Under the pieces are notes generated by a model that saw only the letters and a program-made list of their open reading frames with translations, did not search any database and was not told the DNA's origin. From NCBI RefSeq assembly GCF_030463565.1, contig NC_134644.1:152421967-152485966 (forward strand): a DNA stretch of 64,000 nt, written 5' to 3'. Positions 9,601-23,900 of the stretch are shown piece after piece (position 1 is the first letter of the stretch; each line of letters begins with the position of its first letter). The position numbers were made by a program, and so were the translations under genes. The stretch is from Pelecanus crispus (lineage: Eukaryota > Chordata > Aves > Pelecaniformes > Pelecanidae).

Positions 9601-12600
9601 TGGTCCCTCTCCTGGCTCCTCTTCAAAGCAGTGGCACTCAGTGCCAGGTATAGCTAACAATCTGTAGCTGTCCAGCCAGAGCATCCAGCTGTTGCAGTGG
9701 GAGGAAAGAATCAGTTCAAATTGCATTTTTGTCTGAGCTGCTCAGGGCAGGAACAGCAGCTGCACAGGGCAGAGGCACAAGAAAAGGAAACTGAAGGCTG
9801 GGACAGTTCTCAACCCCTCGTGCCCACAATGGTATAGAAATACTAGAGTTCAAATAGTCTCTCTTTTTAGTAAAACGACCTGTATAAATAGGACCCTGTG
9901 GAAATAGTATCAGTTGATACTCCGATCCTCAGACCTCTTTCATTGCTGCATACTTTGGAGCTATCACTGTTCCTGTCCAGTTGACAGAAATACTGATAAC
10001 CAGCTGGAGGAATGATTCATAATTATTAAAAGCCCAGAGGTGGTGGGAGGAGAGACCTCTCTGCCTTAACTCACATGGAGCAGTCACCTCTCACCTATAT
10101 TTACTGAATCGTTTGCTGGATCAAAACAACTGGGGCAGAAGTAAGGTCCCAACTTCCTAGTATGGATTAGTTGGGTTTCAGAAGAAGAGTAAGTTTAAGT
10201 GTAATTTATACACAGAATAGTTATAGAATAGATCTCATACTCATGCTAAGTCATTTGCACAAAGGAAAGGTTAAAAAAAGTGTGTCTACCAGCATTATTT
10301 TCACTGACTTAGCTTCTATAGATGCCCATGGGGTGATGTCACAATGGAAGCAGCAGCTCAAAGCCCTATATAAAGATGTCACAAGTGACTAAAATTAAGT
10401 TGGGGTTGTTTTACAAAATCAAAGGTAGAAGGAAAGAGCAAGAGAAAATTGCAAGAGAAAAACCCTGTTTTAGGGGTATCCAGCAATATATCATAAGCCT
10501 AGTTTTGCTTTTTACAGCTATAGTCTCCTATCAGTCCAATGCTAGAATGTTTTTATCTCCAAAAAGTCTAGACCGGATGGACAGAGACTAAAAGAAAATG
10601 ACTGTGAACTAAATATCTGAGGTATTAAATAAGGATATTTAAAAAAGAATATTCAGATATGAGCATTACTTGAGAGTCTAGCAACCTGCATGCCTACGCC
10701 ACATTAACTAGTAAAGAAGACTCAAAAGCTTTAAGTATCTGCAACAGGGTATGGACTTTCTACTGCTAGGAAATGTGCCCAAGTGCAGCCCAGGTTAGAA
10801 ATGACTTGGGCTCATTATGTGGTAGATACCAAGTTGTGTATTAATCACTTACTCTAGTTCCCAGTATCCACATGTCATGGATCGCCACTAAAATCTGAAG
10901 GATCAGCTGGAGGCTGAGCGTTAGGCCTCCATGGAATTTATCAATTAATTTAACTAATTAATTAATTGTAATTTCTCATTACAAATATCTCTGGATTGGA
11001 GAAGAGGCATGGGCTTTCCCTCTGTGGATAAATATGAGGTGGTAGTTCCTAGAAGAGTGAACTAGTCAACAGTGGTAAGACTATATCAACTTAAAAATAC
11101 AACAGTCTAAACACTTATGAGGGCTAAAGTGTTTTGTGTACCATGCAAGGAGGTTAAAAATATGCATAGCATGTGCTGTTACTGGTGGTTACCAAATGGG
11201 GAGATTCTTTTTTATTAACTCTTTTGGAATGAATATTCTCTTTGTTGTTTGTTGCAAGGGGTTTTTGTTCCCAGATGTTTATTCTCAGCCCTGTAGTTCT
11301 TATGTAAATAGTCTTCCCCAAATGTGGTCCTAGCTCTATGCAATGATTGAGTGTTTTCAGGCTGCTTGGCTTGCTAGTCATTCTTGTCAGTCACCTTCCA
11401 GCTTTCCAAGCATGCACATGTTCTCTTAGTGATTTCTAGACACACTGTTCCCCAGCAGCCCCCAGTTTTGCTGAGCTTCCCCTGGCTGGTAGGGCATTTC
11501 ATTGAGAGTGAAGGCTCGCAGTCTTCAAGAGGAGGATTTCCAGCTAACCCCTGGAGAGGCACTTTCTACTTGTCAATGTTTTTCATCATCCTCCCAGCTC
11601 TGAGAGGTGGTGGTGATCCCTTGTCATCCAAGAACAGCAAGAAGGAAAATGATCTCTTGAGATTGCACTATGGTGCCATCTGAGATGCCTCCAAACATGT
11701 GCCTGCGTTTTCTGTTTCATTGACAATGTTGTCTCACACATGTTGGGGATGAGAGAACCATAAGTCAAGGCAGAGGCCTTTCCCACCAGGGTGAAACGGG
11801 CAGGAGCCTTAAACAGACAAAACCCTAGCAAACTCTTTCACTGCTTTCAAAGCAAGTGATGACACATTTGAAAAAAAAAAAAATATTTGACCCATTTAAG
11901 ATAAATCCTGTTTACTTTGCTTGCATGAATAGAGCTGCTAATGTTAGCAGGAGGAAGATGAGCAGAATGTGGTACTACTCGCTTCCCTCTGCATTTGAAT
12001 TTTCTGTAACACATGCATTTTTCACTTAGAAGTTGACAGACCTTTTCAAAAACGATTTTTTTTTTTCCCATAAAAAACAGAAAACCTGTAGATGATAGGC
12101 TGGCAGTAGTGAACAGCATGGAATAATTGCCCCTATAACACAGTTAAGAGCATACAGAAGGATCTGCAGGATCCATGTCACGTACGTACAGGAATGGAGA
12201 GGCTCTGGACTTGTGCATTTGGTTGTCGGATCACTGCAGTAGCGATGCTGTTGGTACTCAGGGCCTTGAAACAGGTGGCCTGTCAACATGCTTTTGAGAC
12301 CCTAGTTGTATGCAACCAAGTTTGATCTTCACCTCACGGAAACTGTGTTCATGTACCTTCTGCTCTTTCTCTCTTGGGGCTGGCCCTTAACTCTAAGATT
12401 TGTAGCTTGCAATTTCTTTTTCCAGGCTCAGCCTTTCTGTGGTCCTCAAAAACGGGGAAGGAAATCCCTTTTTAATTTTGTTGCCATTAGGATCCCTGAT
12501 CTTGTTTAGGCCTTTAGCCACTGTTGGCTCAAGAATATGGGGCAGTGTGCTGGCTCAGACATAACATTTTTGGAAGTGAAACAATAGCTACAGATATCAT

Positions 12601-14006
12601 CTGCTCAGGATACTGTGTCAGTTCTATCCCTTGGCTTTGCTATTGCCAGTCAAATATGCAGAACCAATAGGAAAGTTAGCAAAGCAAAGCAGCCAGGGCT
12701 GGGTTATTTTTATTACACTCCATTTCCTCACAGATGGCCAAAATACTCAGTACCCTCCAAATCTGACCAGTTCGAAATGCAAGCGAAAGCTGAACATGAA
12801 GGGAGCATCAGGCAAGGCTGGGGCAGTGTCTTCTGGTTAGTACCCCATCTTCTTTGTCACGCCCCATTTTCAGCAGCAAGAATGTACAACCCAGTGTGCA
12901 CACTCAAACCAGAAGTCATAGTGCTAAGCCAGAAGATCTCAGTTAGTTTTAACATCTCCAAAACCCTAAGGCAAGACCCTAAGGAAGACATCATGTGGAG
13001 CAGCAGGGTCACACACAGCCAAGAAGCACCCGGGAGCAGCGCGGGCTGCAGCTGAGGTCCCACCGGGTCCCTGTGGAGCAGGAGGACCAAGCTGCTGAGA
13101 GCTGTTGAGCAGAGCCCAGCCTTCAGCCCTGGGCAGCCCTTGGGGGTCCCCAGCCCTCTGCCAGCCACAGCGTGCTGCTGGGGCCGTGCCTCTGCTGCTT
13201 ACCTCCCCACAGAGAGCTCCCAGGCCAGGGGACAGCAAGGCGCCTGGCCCCTGCAAGCTCAACCACTGAAAGGAGGAGAGAGATGGTCTTATTCGAGAAG
13301 CTGTTACTGGTACCAGTAAGTATGCTGCGGTGGCTGCTCCCTGTCTACTTTGCATCTGCTCAGGAAAAACACCACTGAAACTAGCCTTGGCCATTAACTT
13401 TGCCTGGTGCTCCAAGACTGGGATTTGGGGTTTTTTGATAAAGGCTTTCCAAAGGGGCAGATAATTGCTGTTCATTCTTGAAATTTAAAAAAAAAAAAAA
13501 AAATCTTTCTTGTTATATATCATTTCCTTGCATAATTTAGAATTTGTTTTCCCCTCTTCTCCACTGCCTGGAAGGGTAGGACAGGGACCCAGCACAGCAC
13601 CTGGGAGGCTGCTGCAGTCCCACGGCTGAGCTGGACACCCACATCAGCTCAGGTGCTGCTGGAGCTGGAGGGAGAGGTGGCTGCCCAAGTGTCATCCATC
13701 GCAGGAAAGAAATGCCTAAAGCAGCATGTACTTAAGGTTACTGCCTCCCACATGGTCCTTTACTCAGGACATCCCAATATTTTTCTAGTTATGGAGCAGG
13801 GCTTTGGGCTGAGGTTTACTCTGAGAAGCCAAAGAAATGTTTACCATTAGAAGTGGAGTTTAAATGAATGATTATAATAATATCTAGGGAGTGTTTCTGA
13901 GATTTTACCACATGTAAATGCAATCATAAGCATAATCAATGTAAATGACTTCCATTTAATTCTCAGACAAAATTTGCTTTTAAATACCATACCAGATTTG
14001 ACACAA
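6660..14006. other. Intergenic region, no recognised gene
   Basis: Mostly A/T-rich unique-looking DNA. Visible details are an AAACC-type simple repeat near 7840-7870, a pyrimidine-rich stretch at about 9230-9400, an ATTA-type simple repeat near 10940-10972, a GC-richer block at about 13020-13270 and a poly(A) run at 13486-13503. Open frames here are short and show no family likeness. Confidence 0.6.
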
Positions 14007-14562
14007 TGTCCTGGTTTCGGCTGGGGTAGAGTTAATTTTCCTCCTAGTAGCTGGCATAGTGCTGTGTTTTGGATTTAGAATGAAAATAATATTGATAACA
14101 CACTGATATTTTAGTTGTTGCTGAGCAGTGCTTACACTAAGTCAAGGACTTTTCAGCTTCTCATACTGCCCTGCCAGCGAGGAGGATGGAGGTGCACAAG
14201 AAGCTGGGAGGGCACACAGCCAGGACAGCTGACCCAAACTAGCCAGAACAATATTCCATACCATATGATGTCATGCTGAACAAAAAAACTGGGGGGGAGT
14301 TGGCGGGGGGAAGTGTGGCTGCTGCTCGGGAACTGCCTGGGCATCGCTTAGTGGGTGGCGAGCAATCGCATTGTGCGTCACTTGTTTTGTATATTCTTTT
14401 ATCATTATTATTATTTTCCCTTCCTTTTCCGTTCTATTAAATTGCCTTTATCTCAACCCACAAGTTTTACCTTTTTTTTCTGATTCTCTCCCCCATCCCA
14501 CTGCGGGGGAGCGTGCCAACGGCTGTGTGGTGTTTAGCTGCCTGCCGGGTTAAACCACAACA
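14007..14562 (+). mobile_element. Solo LTR of an endogenous retrovirus, copy 1
   Basis: A 556-bp element starts TGTCCTGGTTTCGGCTGGGG and ends GGTTAAACCACAACA, with the TG...CA ends of an LTR. It matches the two copies at 36661-37221 (inverted) and 37670-38217 along its length. No internal retroviral genes adjoin it, so it is a solo LTR left by recombination. Where copy 3 has a TATATAAA box this copy reads AACAAAAAAACTGG, so its promoter box is lost. The flanking pentamers (CACAA and CATGG) do not match, which suggests decay or an older insertion. Confidence 0.85.
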
Positions 14563-17500
14563 CATGGCCAATGATAAATGGAATGCAATTAGTTCTACTA
14601 TTTGCTTTGATGATATGCTAAATTATTTCTTACAACAGACCATTTATTATCCAAAGCTAATGGTTATACTCTTGCATTTAACAAGTCTAACATATTGTAA
14701 ACCGTGGAAAACTGATAAGTTTCAAATTGAGATATTAAAGTCTAGGAAAAAACTCATTCCATGAACGAGTTTCATCTAATAAATCCTTGTCAATGCCCAA
14801 GTCATCATTTTCACAAAGAAATCTTAAACTGTAAGAATTTTGTATGTATTTCTCATCATTACATAAATACAAAATCTTAATTATGCTGCCTCTTAGTGAT
14901 TTACAGTCACTTAATGAATATATAATCTTAAGGAAAATGTCTGAATTTAAATGTTCTTATGGCATTTTTAACATAATACCTCTTTTAATTGTTAACAAGA
15001 CAATTATTACTTTTTTTTTCCCCTGAAATTTATCAGGAGCTTATCGTGGTAATTGCAAATTGATGAAGAGAGTGTAGTCCCTGAGAATACAAATATTTGA
15101 TCTTATGAATTGTTAGCCCTTATGCTGCAATGTTGCTTGCCACGGAGCTTACTCAACTGCTCTGCACTCTGAATTTCCATTATCACCCCTTTCTTTCAGT
15201 ATATGCCTTCTTCATGTGGACCTAATCCAGCTGAGGAATGTAAATGCCTTACAAAATAAAAAGCTGAAAACAGGTAGCAGCAGAGCACCTGATCCCAGTT
15301 ATCATCTTTTGGCCGAAAACGTAAGTGCCTGGACTTAAGGAAAAGTGTCTTGCCCAAATTTTACCATTTCTGCAAAGTATTAAAGCTACCTTGTTAATGT
15401 CGGGCTTTGGTATTTCGATGCCTGTTGAAATTCCATGGTGGCAAAAGCAAGGCACACATAAAATACCAGATCTCCAAGACTGTGGAAAGTCTTCTTGTAG
15501 AGTTAACTGCTACAGTGGAAAGAGTATTGAGTTTTTAATGTGTCACACTGCACTGACAGCCTCAAGTCTTTAAAAAAAAGGAGCCACACAAAATTACCAC
15601 AGGGAGTTTACTGTAAGATTTATAAAAAAAAATAATTTATTCATATTTTTCACCCATATTAAAATTTCTTCCTGTCATCAAAGGACAGGTCTGTCCCACC
15701 TTGATTTTTTTTATTCCAGGTTTCAAAATAATGCAGGCACAGCAAATTCTGGTTGTTATTTAGAGAAAATTCTTTCCTTTCATAACATGAGGGCTTACAG
15801 AAAGGGTCATTTAATTCCCCTTTCTGTGGTTACCTTACTAACAACAAGCCAGGCCCTGGGCCACCTACACCAGGGTGCTCTGCCCCAATCCCCCCTCGCC
15901 CAAACCCCGCTTTGCTCTCCCAGTCCTTCCTCCCCTCCCTCTTCCACCCATGCCTGGCTGCAACCCCACCAGGCATATCTCTAGACTTACACTCTTCTGT
16001 AATTCCCCTAATGCTGCTTCTTCCTTCTCTTTGTATGATTCCTCAGGGATCTTTTCTCATCCTAGTACCTTTCCCCATTTTCTGAGCTCCAAATTTTTTG
16101 CTCCTTTTTGTGCAGGGGACTCTTCTTCTCAACAGTTTAATCCGTCTGCAGATGATAGGAAGAGGTGATCACTAGGGATAAAGGCAAACTCAGAAAATGT
16201 ACCAGTGTTTTGTGATGAACACTTAAAACACCTCAAATACCTTATTGTTCTCAGTATAATCTTAAAAATTAGCAACAATGGATTGCCCCTTCTGCCAAGG
16301 GCTATGTAGAAATGGGGATGTAAGGGCATCTTAGCATTTTTCCTGAGGAGAAAAAGAAATAGACTAGACATTCAAATCATCCTTCTTATTCTGCTGTCCA
16401 TACAATGTGTTCATAAATCTGTTCACCTTGAATAAAAACAGCAACCGCACAGGAAGGTTTGACATGGATAATCCCACTTGCAGGACCACAGCTAAGATGC
16501 TGCTGTGTTTGGTACCCCTTATGCTAAAGCTCTGTCTTGTTATTGTCTCTGTAAGCTGTCTGGTTTCTAAATTCTGGTCAGAAGAATGTTCCCATCATCT
16601 AGATGATATCCTGTCTCCTGCCAACCTTTTGGCTGGGATAACATTTCCTTGAGGTTCTCTGTCGAGGTAAAAGAGCTCTCAACAAACTCCACATGACTGG
16701 CCTAGGGCTGCCTGAAACAGCAAGCTCCGCTTCTCTGCCGCAAAACTCCATAGTACGTATTCATCCCCCCTGCATTTATCACAGCAAGATTCATAAAGAT
16801 TTTTGACAGATGATACATGACTTCTAAACTTCAGTTTTCCAACAGAAATACCAGAAAGCGGCAGACAGCTGCTTCTTTTTCAGTTTGAGGGAAGGCTACA
16901 GATACCAACAGTAGCAGTCGATCATTGCAGCAAAGGCAATCCATCGTATTTGCTATACCTTCCCCTCGGCTCCAGTTGGATACAGCTCTGTGATTTTAGC
17001 ACTCCAAAGTCTCTGCATTTCTCCAGGGTAGTACCTGTCTTTTTCTAGGGCGTCATGTTAAAAGTCCCACCTGCAGCAGGTCTGGTCTTCATCTTTTTCT
17101 TCCAAGTAAAAAGGATTTCTTCAGCAAATAGAGTCCTCTTCTTTTGGTTGGGAGGGCACCGGATAAGATTCACATTCTGCTCATCATTTTTTTTCTGCAG
17201 CAGAGTGCAGCGAGATGAGGAGTCAGCAGGAGCTCAGCGATCATCTGCTCTGTTTCGCCGGACAGCAAATGGCTTGGACCAGCCGCAGCGCTGCCTCCTC
17301 CCCAGACAGCCCTTGGCAGGTTACCGTGGGCAAGGGGTGTTAGGGGATATGGGGAGAACGTGGGGCTGTGGAGAAGGAGGGAGATGGGGATGTGATAGCA
17401 TGAGCTAGGATTTCTGCAGTGTGAAAAATAAGGCACAAATCATAGGAAGCAGACATAGTTACTGCTGATGTCCACGGAGCAAATTGTCTCTTCCTACCAC

Positions 17501-20500
17501 AACCTCGATGAAGGGCCCACGTAAGGTTTCCGTTCGCCAGAGTCCCATACGGGAGATTTAAATCATGCGTTCACATGGCATCCTTAATGACCCAATGAGT
17601 GAAGTATAAAATAAAGGTAATAAAGTGCTGCAGTGAAATCCCTTAGGACATTGATGAGAAAGCACGTAGCTCTGCTTCCCGCAAGATGGGTGCTGATTTC
17701 TTCCGATGGCAGTACCAAGCTGTCACTGTGGCTGCTTGCTTTAGCGCGAGATGCCAGCTGCACGATACCATTAGCATTCCTCATCAGCCGCGGCTTATGT
17801 CTCTCTCTGTGCATGATGTTGGAAAACCAGGGCATTCTCTTGGCTCATCCTCCTCTGATAACTCCTCTTTTCTTCCACTGCTGGGAAGCTGAGGACAGCG
17901 TAATTAGTTTTCACTAATGTTCAGCTCTACGTGCAACTGCTCTTGGCTCAAGCCAAAAATGAAGTTTTCACATAGTTTCATGCCCTATTAGGAGGGAAAC
18001 TTGAGACAAATTTGAGAGGTACCCATTTTCCTTGTGTTATAATGATTCAGCTGATATTTTTCAAAAGACTGTAAAGAATACTAATGACATATTAAGCTTC
18101 CAGTACTTGCAGAACAGAGAATAAATGAGTGAGATTCCAATGAAAATACAAAGTTATATACCTACCCATGCCAGATAACAACTGGTACTGCGAGGCTCTC
18201 ATAATGAGCAACCCGAAATCATGCCCTTAAGCAGAAAAACTGCCCAAAGTTGTATTTAACTGCTTGGGGTTTGCAGGCAGATCAGAATCCTGATATTCCA
18301 AAGAAGCTGCAGGGGAAAGTAAAAAGGAAAAAGTCAACCCAAACTCCAGACCAGAGGTTCAGATTTTCATAAGACGACAGTGGAAATGATGGCTTTTAAA
18401 CCTGCGAGGAATAAATTTTGAGAGGACTGTATGGAGTATGGTACAGAGAGATAAAGCAGCGAACTTTACTAAAGGTCAAGTGATTTTGTACTGTGGGTAA
18501 ATACATAAACATAAATGCCCATGAAGAGTTATCTGGATGGTACAGTGGAGCTTGTATATTGTCAGGGTAACCATATCAGTAATTAAAGCTGCATTAATGT
18601 GCTTGAGTGATGCTCTGAAAGTGTCACTGTAATGGCAGTCACAGCATCAACTGAAGCAACTAAGCTGTGAGAGGAGGAGCTATGAGCTACAGAGACTCCT
18701 TGCCAAGAATGTGCTTAGAATTTAACATGCCGGAATGCTATTAAAAACCCATGATTTAAATAATAATAATAAAAACTCCACAATATTAGTATCCACTACA
18801 GCAAGTGCAAAATCAACTGAATTATATGCAGTATTTCAGGAAATAAAATATGAAGCAGAGAATGCGTTAACAGTCATTCATTTTCCCTCATCACCAGGTG
18901 GTCTCTTTGGAAAGAAGCACACCAAGTTTCAAGGAATTAAATTGTGTTTTGTATACCTTGAGGGGCTGGGAAAGATCAGAGGGACCCTGAAATTGCAGCT
19001 GGAATTGGTGACTCTGGTAAAATTTAAATTCCTCTTTTGCAGTGATTTAGGTTAAGAAGTCCTAAACGTGGGGTATAAGGTGTCCAAACCTCTGCAAACA
19101 AATATGTATCTGTTCATTCAATTAGGTGAAAGTTACAACTCACTGGGGGAAAAACACCAACCAGAAAAGTTTGAAGATGGAGTTAGTGGGAATACTTGTG
19201 CTTTGAAGGAGAGTGAAACATTTTCAAAAAAATTCATACTCAAGGAGAGGTGATCCTAGCTGCCCAAATTCAGCAGAGTAATTTTACAGAAGCTTCAGGT
19301 ACATTAATTTTACTATCACCATTATTGAAATAGGATTTGGTCTAAAAGGCCACACAGCAGTTAAACTTGTCATAACAACTCCAGATATAATAGAAGCCCA
19401 AGTTCAAGGTATACTTCAGATGTGTGGTGCTAATTGCAGATATAATTGTCTTATTTTTCAGCTTCTTGCAAGCCATCAGGTTACAAATAGATCATGGAGA
19501 AATAACTTATTTTGATAAGTCCAATCATATATACTACCTGTTTCCTGAAGTGGTTAATTTAATAAAAGCTATTTCAGTGGTATCCACAATCAGTACCAAT
19601 GTGATGATGAGTATCGTCTCAATCCTCTACATTGTATGAAAGCATTGCTTTGGTTCACAACAGGGCCATCACAATTTTGTACATATATGAGACCAATACT
19701 GAGGACTTAATGCTTACAGATGATGTGCAAAGAATTCATTCAAAGAACCCCAGGACAGAAATCCTTCTTTGAATCATTTCCAGATTAGTACCTTGAATGT
19801 TAATTGTGCTTAAAACGTAACGTGCAGCAAAGAGCATTTTACCACAACTGAGCTTTTCTTATGCATTGCAAGAAGGGAGATAAAGGAACTTCTGTGATGC
19901 TTTTAGGCCCAGATTCTTGCAGCCTACGTTCTTTGGTGATATTTAGACTATGTAAATATGGGCAATGTAAGTGGTGGTCTTATTTGTAATGCAGCTACCA
20001 AGCTGTTAGGAAGACACCTAAATCTTGCAGTTGCCTCCTTCCATAAAACAAATGGCACCTTCTTCATCACCAGAGGTGCAGAATAAGTACCCTCTAGTTA
20101 GATCTTGTACTGAAGAGGATCACAGTGTAAAATGCCCTGCTCTAGGAACAAACTCTGCAAATGAAAAAATACAAGCAGCCACAAATGTTTTTATATGTTC
20201 TGATACACATCTCCAGGGAAAAAAAAAAAGAAAGAGGTTTCCATATTCACAACATATTACAATAAATGCCCTTTTAAAAACTTTGCATAAGATATTGTAA
20301 TAGCTCTGGTTTGATTCACTATTCATGTCTTATGGTTTTCTTTACCGAGGAACACCTCTTCCCACTGCCAGCCCTTGGCCAGCTGCTGCTGCTGGCACTT
20401 TGGGGCTCATCCTGCAAACAGTTCACATCCAGGCTCTAGCCATTGATCAGTTACTAACATTTACAATTGAGTAGAGACTTCCAAGGCAGAATAAAGTGAC

Positions 20501-20799
20501 AAGAGCAGAGTAGGCAGCTTGTAAAAATCCGATCAGCCATTGTAACACGCACTGGAGGACAGCTTGAGTTTGCATATTAGCTTCTTTGTTTGTCCTTCTC
20601 TAACAGATGATACTTCTATTGCATAGTAAATGAGCAACATTATTTGGTATTTTGTGTATGATTGAAAGCTAAAAAAAAGCCTAAGTCCTCCTCTATTCTT
20701 ATTTCTTGCACCCAGTGATCTTAAAGTTTTCACCAAGCTGTTGCACTAATATTCTTGTAGTCACATATCAGGAAGTGGGAAAAGTAGAAAACACTCCAG
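14563..20799. other. Intergenic region, no recognised gene
   Basis: A/T-rich DNA with a C-rich patch at about 15880-15975 and a GC-richer patch at about 17200-17400. There are short (AAT)n stretches near 18761. No open frame is long enough or recognisable enough to call, and I see no clear transposable element. Confidence 0.55.
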
Positions 20800-20982
20800 T
20801 CATAGAATCACACAATATCCTGAGTTGGGAGGGACCCATGAGGATCACTGAGTCCAACTCCTGACTCCGCACAGGGTAACCTAAAAGTTAAACCATATGT
20901 CTAGAGTGTTGTCCAAACGCTTCTTGACCACCGACAGGCTTGGGGCCATGACCACTTCCCTGGGGACCTTGTTCCAGTACAG
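20800..20982 (-). mobile_element. CR1 LINE 3' fragment (older subfamily)
   Basis: Read on plus, the segment begins TCATAGAATCACACAATATC, followed by a GGGAGGGACCCATGAGGATC-type block and a CCACTTCCCTGGGGACCTTG-type block. This is the reverse complement of a CR1 3' end, so the element lies on the minus strand and is 5'-truncated as usual for CR1. It differs from the CR1 copies at 27788 and 35676 and looks older. Confidence 0.75.
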
Positions 20983-23900
20983 ATCTCTGAGAATATGATC
21001 TAAAAGCCATGCAAAGAGACCTTTTGTTGACAGCACTGTCATGGAGAGCACAAACCTTTGCTGTGGTTGTGCAATTGTGTTGCAAGGACATGAGAGGATA
21101 ATAATTAGTTGTGTAGGAAAAGTAGGTCTGTGGGACTGAATTGACGCCCCAGGCTCTGAACATGAGCCAGGGTGGTGGAGCTGCTCAAATAGAAGACTTT
21201 GCTTCGAAGCTGGTGGAGACACTACCATGGTAACACCTGCAGTCGTTGGATCTGGTCCAGAAGGTTTGGCTCCAGCACCTGTGGCCTATTAATGTTTACG
21301 CAGTGTAATATATTACAAATAAAAAGCAGTTCTGTGTGGGCCCTTTGTCCTGCTGGTGATGAGGAAATTCTTTCCATGGTTCCATCCATGCTGGCATCTT
21401 TTATAGGAAGAATGGTTTCTAGAGCATTCATTTCTCACAAAAAATGTTGCAGAAAGAGCCTGTGATCTTCTTTAGGATCCTGAAAAATGTAGCTGTAACA
21501 GAGCAAGATCTGCCTTCGTTCAACTGCCTTTTCATTAAGAAAATGTTTTGTATGCAGATCAGCTTTATTGGCCTCCAGCTAATTGCAGTTATACATCTAA
21601 AGCATCACTGCCCTGAACATTATCCATGCATTGGAGTCCTCTACCCGGTCCCACGGGGCATACACAGCACTCATCTCATAGGTATAGCCAAACTGAGAAG
21701 GGATATTCATGGGACTTCTTTTTAATAAAATAAAATAATGGGGCCACTTCCCTCTGCCTGAAGATATATTTTAAATAAGAAAATACCCTGATGAAAATAT
21801 TCTGAAAAAGGTCAGGGCAACAAATGACCCAGTAAAGTGACTGGCTCTTTGGGCGGTAATACTGCTGAGCAAAGAACCGTCTTCTCACTCTGTGCATCAT
21901 AAATCCTGTCCTCAGTTCTTAAAGTGTTCACAAATAATCTTTCAAAACAGAACATAAACCCAGTTTCTGCATATCCATGTTACAGGCTACAAATAAGGGC
22001 TTCCTCCAGGAGCAAGCCTCGCTTCTCCAGCATCACCATAAATTACCATAAGCTCCTACGCTTCGCGGACCCTGCCTGACACTGAAAAGGAAGTTTTATT
22101 ACTGAAAAGAATTTTCTGAATAATACTGAAATTATTGTTAAATGCCATCCCAGAATAGTTACACGGCATGGTCCTAAAATACATACAGCTAATACAAGCT
22201 GTATTTGCAAACACAGGACAATTTTTGTATTTGTGTGCTTTTAGGAGTGAAAAGGATTTAGATCAGCACTTGTAAGTTCATAGCTGATCCTTTAAGGATG
22301 ATGTAGTCCTAACAGAGGAACTGAGCACAAACTGCTATGTACTTTTCCTCTGACATTGACGTCCCTTTAATGTTCGTCAATGTGTCTGTAATGTTCAGTG
22401 ATACGGAAATCACAGGTAGGTGGGCATAGAAATGTCACTGACGCTGCTCGTCTTGCAGAAACCTGGTGATGCCTTTGACTAGGGTGTGTTGTAACACGGA
22501 CGGTTTCAGCCTTTCCTTTGATCTCTCTGACTAAGACACCAGCATGACAGAGCAAGCACTTCCAGGGCATCGGAAGACATGACATCCAGAGCAGGACTGA
22601 TGCTGTGTAGGCTCTTGCAAGCCCCAAATGGCTGGGGAGCTGCGGGTCAGCCTCCTCCGGCTTCGTGCGCTGCACTAAAGCTTACTACAGCTTTCCATCT
22701 TAACTGGGTTCAAAGAAAGGCCAAACCAACTCCAAACCAAACAAACAAGCCCTATGTGCCCCTGCAAGCTTATCAGCACCACCAAAGCTTTTCTTCAATT
22801 TCTTGTTTGCTTGTTTGCACGAAGAAATCTGCAGTCACTTAACAGGCTTGGCATTGTGTGTGACTCCCTTGCATTAACAACTAGGTCAACCGGCAGGGTA
22901 AAGCACTGTACACGCGAGAGGCTCCCTCGGCTCAGCCGGTGCCTGCCGATTATATTTCGGGAATTAGCTAGGTAGAAGAGAATGTCCTCCCGGGCATGTG
23001 CTACTGTGAAACTTTAGTCCATTTGCACGAGTCATTTGAAACCTCTTCTTGGCCCCAGCTCAAAAGGGTGCTAAATCCATGGCAGCTAAAGCAAGACTGA
23101 AACAGTGGAAACTTCAGGGTCTTTCTCTTCCCCTTCCCTCTCTGCAGCACTTGCAACTACCCAGTAATTAGTTGCCCTTCCAGCACCCAACACTATACAG
23201 GGCTTGTACTGCGTTCAGAGAGTATCAACTTTCCAAAGCGATGCGGATAACTCTTGGGTAAGATAAAAGTGAGAGGATAAAGACCTAGGATATTTTTACT
23301 AGGACTATTTTTGTTTGCCGTATGAACATAATTCCTATCACTGCCTTAGGCGAAGACAAATAAAACGGCAAAGATGACAGCTACCCTTACGTCTAGGCAG
23401 GCAGATCTCTCCATCCTGCCAAAGCGTGGGTTTGCCTGCTCCGTCTCTAGCAGAGCTGCCTCTGTTGTAGTGCATCAATGTGGAAACACTGCTGCAAGAA
23501 CATATTTTTGGCCGTCACTCAGGAACTGCTGCCAGCCCTCCGCAGGGCCTGGGAGACCTTTTAGGCTGTGAGCTTGCCTTTAAGGGGAAAGTCCTTACAG
23601 AATACATGATTTCCACATCACTCTCATAGCTCAAATGTCCGGATAAGCTGTAAATGAAAAAAAAACCCCAACCAACAGATAAAAGTGACAGCTCTGCAGA
23701 GTCCCACCTGGGACATATTATTGCTCTAAAAGGTAAGGAATTACACCCAGCTTCCTTCCCAACTCACCTTTATGATAAAATTCTCCTTGGAATAGGACAC
23801 CAGAAAGTTTATGGCTGCACAGCAAATGCAGAGCTAGCAAAGGAAGGGATACTTCTGTCCTACCTTCTCCTTTTTTGATTGCTTAAAATCTAATCTTCCA